DNA of 54,129 bases, from assembly GCF_009765275.1 (NCBI RefSeq), contig NZ_VOPH01000018.1, positions 1 through 54,129 on the forward strand, in the 5' to 3' direction. Positions 49,839 to 54,129 of this stretch are shown one piece after another. The position numbers and the translations under genes were made by a program. The notes beneath the pieces were generated by a model. That model was not told where the DNA came from and did no database searches. It saw only the letters and a program-made list of their open reading frames with translations. Numbering within the stretch: the stretch's first letter is position 1; each line of letters begins with the position of its first letter. The stretch comes from Chachezhania sediminis (GTDB taxonomy: Bacteria > Pseudomonadota > Alphaproteobacteria > Rhodobacterales > Rhodobacteraceae).

Positions 49839-52127
49839 ATGACCCGTTTTGCCGCCCCGATCGCCGAGCAGATCTGGGACATGAAGTATCGTTTCAAGGC
49901 TGCCGACGGCACGCCGAACGACCTGACTGTCGAAGATACATGGCGCCGAATCGCACGCGATCTGGCGCGCGCGGAAAAGGATCCCGCCGCCTGGGAAGAC
50001 CGCTTCTACGAGGCACTGGAGGATTTCCGATTCCTGCCCGCCGGCCGCATCACGGCCGGCGCCGGCACCGCCCGCCGCGTCACGCTGTTCAACTGCTTCG
50101 TCATGGGGACGATCCCCGATTCCATGGCCGGAATCTTCGACATGCTGAAAGAGGCCGCGCTGACCATGCAGCAGGGCGGCGGCATCGGATACGACTTCTC
50201 GACCATCCGGCCCAAGGGCGCGGACGTGAAGGGTGTGGCGGCAGACGCTTCGGGCCCGCTGTCCTTCATGGATGTCTGGGACGCGATGTGCCGGACGATC
50301 ATGTCCGCAGGGTCGCGCCGCGGCGCGATGATGGCGACGATGCGCTGCGACCACCCGGACATCGAACAGTTCATCTCGGCCAAGTCGGATTCCGCCCGGC
50401 TGCGGATGTTCAACCTGTCGGTGCTGGTGACCGACGCCTTCATGGAAGCGGTGGAAAAGGACGAAAGCTGGGACCTGCAGTTCGACGGCACCGTCTATCA
50501 CACGGTCGAGGCGCGGGACCTGTGGAACCGCATCATGAAGGCGACCTATGACTATGCCGAACCGGGCGTGATCTTCATCGACCGGATCAACAAGCAGAAC
50601 AACCTGAACTATTGCGAGACCATCGCAGCCACCAATCCCTGCGGTGAACAGCCCCTGCCGCCCTATGGCGCCTGCCTTCTGGGCTCCATCAACCTGGCGC
50701 GGCTGGTGACCGATCCCTTCGGGCCCAAGGCCGCAGTGGACGAGAAGGCCCTGGCCGACCTGGTCACGACTGCCGTCCGGATGATGGACAATGTCGTCGA
50801 CATCTCGAAGTTCCCGCTGGACGCCCAGGCGGCCGAGGCGCAGGCCAAGCGGCGGATCGGGCTGGGCGTGACCGGCCTGGCCGACGCGCTGCTGATGACC
50901 GGGCTGGAATACGGCACGGACGAGGCCGCGGCCCAGACCGAGGCCTGGCTGAAGGCCATCGCCCGCGCGTCCTACCTGGCATCGGTGGAGCTGGCGAAGG
51001 AGAAGGGGGCGTTCCCGCTCTTCGATGCGGAACCCTACCTGGCCTCCGGCACCATGATGCAGATGGACGACGACGTCCGCGACGCGATCCGCGAACACGG
51101 GATCCGCAACGCGCTTCTGACCTCGATCGCGCCGACCGGGACGATCAGCCTTTACGCCGGCAACGTGTCGTCGGGGATCGAACCGGTCTTCGCCTATGCC
51201 TATACCCGCAAGGTGCTGCTGCCGGATGGCAGCCGGACCGAGGAAGAGGTGGTCGACTACGCCGTCCAGATGTGGCGCGACCGGATGGGCGACGCGCCCT
51301 TCCCGGACTATTTCGTGAACGCCCAGACGCTGAGCCCCAAGGCCCACGTCAAGATGCAGGCGGCGGCGCAGAAATGGATCGATTCCTCGATCTCCAAGAC
51401 GATCAACTGCCCCGAGGACATCAGCTTCGACGAATTCAAGGACGTCTACCTTGAAGCGTGGAAGACCGGCTGCAAGGGCTGCACCACCTATCGCCCGAAC
51501 GACGTGACCGGATCGGTCCTGGCGGTCAGCGAGACCAAGGCCCAGGAAGAAACGCCGGAACCCGCGATGCAGGCCGCCGCGGCAGGGGGCGAGGTCGTCT
51601 ACATGGCCGATCCGCTGGACCGTCCGCAGGGGCTGGAGGGCCGTACCTACAAGCTGAAATGGCCGGACAGCCCGCACGCGATCTATCTGACGGTGAACGA
51701 CATCGTCATCAACGGCCATCGTCGTCCGTTCGAGGTCTTCATCAACTCGAAGAACATGGAGCACTTCGCCTGGACCGTGGCGCTGACGCGCATGATCTCG
51801 GCCGTGTTCCGGCGGGGCGGCGACGTCAGTTTCGTGGTGGAGGAACTGAAGGCGGTTTTCGACCCGCGCGGCGGGGCCTGGATGGATGGCAAGTACATCC
51901 CGTCGATCCTGGCGGCCATCGGCGGCGCGATCGAGACGCACCTGATCTCGACCGGGTTCATCGCAGGCGAGGGGCGGGGCCTGACCTCGGACCCGGCGGC
52001 CAATATTGGCACCGAGACGCCGAAGACCCCGGCCAAGGGCGCTTGCCCCAGCTGCGGCGAGTTCGACATGCGCATGCTGGAAGGCTGCATGACCTGTGCC
52101 AACTGCGGCTTTTCGAAGTGCGCGTAA
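49839..52127 (+). CDS. nrdJ: Adenosylcobalamin-dependent (class II) ribonucleotide reductase
   Basis: 762 residues. It makes deoxyribonucleotides using a B12-generated thiyl radical. Cys86 in FNCFVMG and the N-P-C-G-E motif at 266-270 (Asn266, Cys268, Glu270) form the active site. QQGGGIGYDFS and APTGTISLYAGNVSSGIEP are family blocks. After about residue 600 comes a TSCPD domain (HAIYLTVNDIVINGHRRPFEVF), and the C terminus has zinc-type cysteines (CPSCGEFDM, CMTCANCGFSKC). It has no R2 partner, which fits class II. Confidence 0.96.
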   Translation: MTRFAAPIAEQIWDMKYRFKAADGTPNDLTVEDTWRRIARDLARAEKDPAAWEDRFYEALEDFRFLPAGRITAGAGTARRVTLFNCFVMGTIPDSMAGIFDMLKEAALTMQQGGGIGYDFSTIRPKGADVKGVAADASGPLSFMDVWDAMCRTIMSAGSRRGAMMATMRCDHPDIEQFISAKSDSARLRMFNLSVLVTDAFMEAVEKDESWDLQFDGTVYHTVEARDLWNRIMKATYDYAEPGVIFIDRINKQNNLNYCETIAATNPCGEQPLPPYGACLLGSINLARLVTDPFGPKAAVDEKALADLVTTAVRMMDNVVDISKFPLDAQAAEAQAKRRIGLGVTGLADALLMTGLEYGTDEAAAQTEAWLKAIARASYLASVELAKEKGAFPLFDAEPYLASGTMMQMDDDVRDAIREHGIRNALLTSIAPTGTISLYAGNVSSGIEPVFAYAYTRKVLLPDGSRTEEEVVDYAVQMWRDRMGDAPFPDYFVNAQTLSPKAHVKMQAAAQKWIDSSISKTINCPEDISFDEFKDVYLEAWKTGCKGCTTYRPNDVTGSVLAVSETKAQEETPEPAMQAAAAGGEVVYMADPLDRPQGLEGRTYKLKWPDSPHAIYLTVNDIVINGHRRPFEVFINSKNMEHFAWTVALTRMISAVFRRGGDVSFVVEELKAVFDPRGGAWMDGKYIPSILAAIGGAIETHLISTGFIAGEGRGLTSDPAANIGTETPKTPAKGACPSCGEFDMRMLEGCMTCANCGFSKCA

Positions 52128-52149
52128 GGCATCGCCGGGGCAGAAGCCA

Positions 52150-52213
52150 GATGTAGGACCCACTAAATCTTGTCCATTTCCGGGGTAATTTGACCATTCC
52201 GGCACAGGATTAA
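52150..52213. mobile_element. Possible insertion-sequence terminal repeats
   Basis: Related motifs TTGTCCATTTCCGGGG, TTTGACCATTCCGG and AATGACCAT occur in a row just after nrdJ. Repeated short motifs of this kind are typical of IS21-type ends. No istA/istB gene is seen here, and the other end is not identified. The AAA+ gene that follows is not an IstB. Confidence 0.35.
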
Positions 52214-52215
52214 TG

Positions 52216-52250
52216 ACCATCGGCTGCACTGCAGTCGGTGGTTTCTTTTT
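52216..52250 (+). terminator. Strong intrinsic terminator
   Basis: A 12-bp stem ACCATCGGCTGC / GCAGTCGGTGGT (two G-U pairs) with a 3-nt loop ACT is directly followed by TTCTTTTTATTT. It lies 88 bp after the nrdJ stop and should end that transcript. It also marks the border to the region of different character. Confidence 0.85.
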
Positions 52251-52446
52251 ATTTCAATGACTTGTGTGACTGGCGGATTTGCGGCCTGTGATGCGCCGCG
52301 GCGGCGCTGCGCTCTGGTGGGCGCCGTTGACGGCCAGCGGCGCTTTAGGCATCCCTCAGTGCAAATCCGGCCGGGTTCTTTCCAACATCCCCCTCCAGCA
52401 GAGCCTCTGCCCGAGGGTATGGCGCAACGCGCCAGAAAGGACCCCC
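52251..52446. other. Leader of the AAA+ ATPase gene
   Basis: No separate gene is supported. The frame of the ATPase is open upstream to 52279, but that part is not coding-like and AGAAAGGA (52433-52440) favours the start at 52447. I do not see a convincing promoter. Confidence 0.4.
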
Positions 52447-53544
52447 ATGACAAAGATCAAGTTCATCGATGCCCGCTTCGCCGATCCCGACGAGGACGAG
52501 TTCGCCCTCAAGCGCCGCTTCGAGTGGCACCTGCGCAAGCTCCGTGCGCTCCGAGACGGGGTGTCTCCGAAGGTGCCGGGAGACTTTGAAGATGAGTTGC
52601 GCTGGAACGAGGACCTCATCGCGGTGCATCTCTCGGAGAAGGATCGGACCAGGATCCTGCGCCGCGCGCGTCGGGTGATGCGGGCGCGTGCCAAGGTCTC
52701 GGGGCTCAGCCATCTCAGCTCGGATGACCGGCGCGCGCTCGAGGCGTTCCGGGGCGGGGCCGATCTGGTCGGCATCGCGAGTGAACACCGCGCCGATGAG
52801 ATCGCCGCGGCCATTCATGCCGAGATGCCCTGGATGGCGGCGGCCACTGACTTCCTCTGGAAAGCGATGCGCCGCTCGGTGCGGGTGGGAGAGCCCGGAT
52901 TCCGTCTGCCACCCGTGCTGCTCGACGGCCCGCCGGGGATTGGCAAGAGCGTGTGGTCACGTGAGCTCGGGCGCCATCTCGGGGTGCCGCGTTGTGGCAT
53001 CGAGGGAACCGCAGAGCAGGACTCGTTCGTCGTCAACGGCTCGCAACGCGGCTGGGGCTCGGCCTTCCCTGGACGGCCCTTGCAAACCATTGTGCAGAGC
53101 CTCTGCGCAAACCCGATCGTGGTGATCGACGAGATCGAGAAGGCCGGAACACCGACCTCGACCAAGGGGCAGGCCTACGGCTTGGCCGAGGGGCTGTTGC
53201 CGCTGCTGGAACGCTCGTCTGCCGTGGCTTGGAAGTGCCCCTACTACCAGGTCGGTTTCGACATGTCCTGGATTAGCTGGATCCTGACCTCGAACAGCCT
53301 GAGCACGCTTCCGGCCCCGTTCCTGAGCCGCTTGGACATCCTGCGCCTCGCCGGCCCCAATAAGGGGGATCTCATCTCCTTCGCGGAGCGCGAGGGCGCG
53401 CGACGGGGGCTGTCTGAAGCTGCCTTGGGCGCCATCTGTGAGGTGATCGACCAGGTTGCTGAGGCGCATGAGCTCAATCTGCGCCACGTGTCCAGGATGC
53501 TGTCGAGGGCGGAGGCCATGGCAAGCAGCCCACTGTCGCATTGA
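52447..53544 (+). CDS. Lon-like AAA+ ATPase without a protease domain
   Basis: 365 residues. A charged N-terminal helical part (1-150) is of no family I recognise. The AAA+ module has Walker A GPPGIGKS (161-168), then GSQRGWGSAFPGRPLQ, much like the GHRRTYVGALPGRIIQ of Lon, Walker B VVIDEIEKAG (225-234), sensor-1 Asn283 in WILTSNSL and arginine finger Arg295 in FLSRLDI. The Lon Ser-Lys protease domain is absent and the protein ends 70 residues after the finger. Codon use (many CTC and GAG) differs from neighbouring genes, which suggests transfer. It probably remodels a partner protein; the partner is not evident. IS sequences lie on both sides. Confidence 0.8.
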   Translation: MTKIKFIDARFADPDEDEFALKRRFEWHLRKLRALRDGVSPKVPGDFEDELRWNEDLIAVHLSEKDRTRILRRARRVMRARAKVSGLSHLSSDDRRALEAFRGGADLVGIASEHRADEIAAAIHAEMPWMAAATDFLWKAMRRSVRVGEPGFRLPPVLLDGPPGIGKSVWSRELGRHLGVPRCGIEGTAEQDSFVVNGSQRGWGSAFPGRPLQTIVQSLCANPIVVIDEIEKAGTPTSTKGQAYGLAEGLLPLLERSSAVAWKCPYYQVGFDMSWISWILTSNSLSTLPAPFLSRLDILRLAGPNKGDLISFAEREGARRGLSEAALGAICEVIDQVAEAHELNLRHVSRMLSRAEAMASSPLSH

Positions 53545-53757
53545 GTGGTTGATGCGAGCGCCCCTTCGGTCGGCCAAGACCAAAGTAGTCGCTTGGGCTG
53601 ATGGCCGCAGCTGGCGGAGGGCAGCCCGAGCGGCATTCCTGCAAGGCGCAACTGGAGGCCAAGCGCCGACACGAAGGGCGTATTTCGTTGACAAACTCTC
53701 GCTTGATCGAAGGGCCGTCGGCTGATTCAATTCCCGTACAGGGTGGGAGGATCGGCG
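53545..53757. other. Gap between AAA+ gene and transposase
   Basis: No gene is supported. GGGAGG (53745-53750) serves the transposase start. TTGACA occurs at 53688-53693, but no -10 box follows at normal spacing. The left end of the IS should be within this stretch; I cannot place its inverted repeat without the right end, which lies outside the window. Confidence 0.4.
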
Positions 53758-54129
53758 ATGATGGGACCGCGGCAGGAGGCGCAACCGGCGCTGTTCTATG
53801 AGTTCTCGCTCGAGGATCATGTCCCGCTGAACCATCTGCTTCGCTGCATCGACCGGTTCGTGGACCTGTCCGGCCTCCGCGCCTACCTTGCTGATTTCTA
53901 CAGCCATACCGGGCGCCCGTCGGTCGACCCCGAACTGCTGATCCGGATGCTTCTGGTCGGGTATTGCTTCGGCATACGGTCGGAGCGGCGGCTGTGTGAA
54001 GAGGTTCATCTGAACCTGGCTTATCGGTGGTTTTGCCGGCTGGACCTCAGCGACCAGGTGCCGGATCACTCGACCTTTTCCAAGAACCGGCACGGTCGGT
54101 TCCGTGACAGCGAACTGCTACGCCACCTG
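53758..54129 (+). mobile_element. IS1182-family transposase, 5' part (runs off the window)
   Basis: 124 codons from the ATG at 53758. The N-terminal DUF772-type domain is clear: LEDHVPLNHLLRCIDRFVDL, GRPSVDPELLIRMLLVGYCF, GIRSERRLCEEVHLNLAYRW and DHSTFSKNRHGRF are hallmarks of IS1182-type transposases. The DDE catalytic domain would lie beyond 54129. The part seen has no stop or frameshift, so the element may be intact. Confidence 0.9.

Noticed and set aside
49821-52229. Very long open frame on the minus strand opposite nrdJ
   Set aside because: It mirrors nrdJ, has no family motifs and is low in normal codon preference. Long antisense frames are expected at this GC content; the same holds for those opposite xdhB, dnaE and the methylamine-type dehydrogenase.
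52447-53544. IstB helper of an IS21 element
   Set aside because: The ATPase is longer, has Lon-type motifs and an unrelated N terminus, and no istA precedes it.
1-54129. CRISPR array, rRNA operon or prophage
   Set aside because: No regularly spaced repeats, rRNA sequence, integrase or phage structural genes were seen on either strand.

Overview
The window reads as chromosomal DNA of a Rhodobacterales (Roseobacter-type Rhodobacteraceae) alphaproteobacterium. The grounds are high GC with strong CTG/GTC/GCC codon preference, the hisS-hisZ-hisG block with a short HisG, a B12-dependent NrdJ, DUF1489 and DUF938 proteins, a GcvT-fused FAD dehydrogenase and several ABC importers. The taxonomic placement is inferred from gene content, not from a marker search.

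Layout. 1-566: an IS3-type transposase fragment, then a promoter-like region. 567-9746 (+): a cyclase-family protein, two tandem phytoene-desaturase-like flavoproteins and a complete Dpp/Opp-type ABC importer, facing a convergent HSL-type hydrolase (9757-10704, -). 10815-16557 (-): a branched-chain-type ABC importer (livK-G-F-H-M) ending in a second alpha/beta hydrolase, with a divergent PAS-LuxR regulator (16661-17263). 17282-18918: an Lrp-type regulator divergent from an ACC deaminase gene, with a clean inverted repeat between them. 18991-27603: tRNA-Gln, an SH3-like secreted protein, a D-2-hydroxyacid dehydrogenase, RNA 2',3'-cyclic phosphodiesterase, gamma-glutamyltransferase, a D-lactate-dehydrogenase-type flavoprotein and a dimethylglycine/sarcosine-dehydrogenase-like protein. 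27774-30532: an unknown membrane protein, a DUF938 methyltransferase, and an ArsR regulator divergent from a hydrolase.

30593-39880 (-) is one purine-salvage block: xanthine dehydrogenase xdhA-xdhB-xdhC runs directly into a nucleoside-type (BMP family) ABC importer, mostly with start/stop overlaps, so uptake and oxidation are probably co-transcribed. 40200-41462 (-) is an ArsR plus two SRPBCC proteins, with ArsR-like inverted repeats at the promoter. 41792-48902 (+) is housekeeping: dnaE, then hisS-hisZ-hisG. 49250-52127 holds DUF1489 (-) and nrdJ (+).

From about 52130 the character changes. There is a strong terminator, motifs resembling the end of an insertion sequence, a Lon-like AAA+ ATPase without a protease domain and with different codon use, and an IS1182-type transposase cut by the window end. 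This is the accessory, mobile part of the window. A mosaic intergenic repeat of about 130 bp occurs four times (24824, 41606, 45371, 49171); it can fold into long hairpins and two copies bracket dnaE in direct orientation. I saw no CRISPR array, rRNA, prophage or defence island. The most novel-looking items are the cyclase/double-flavoprotein/ABC cluster, the fused xdh-nucleoside importer operon, the ACC deaminase operator and the Lon-like ATPase beside IS elements.
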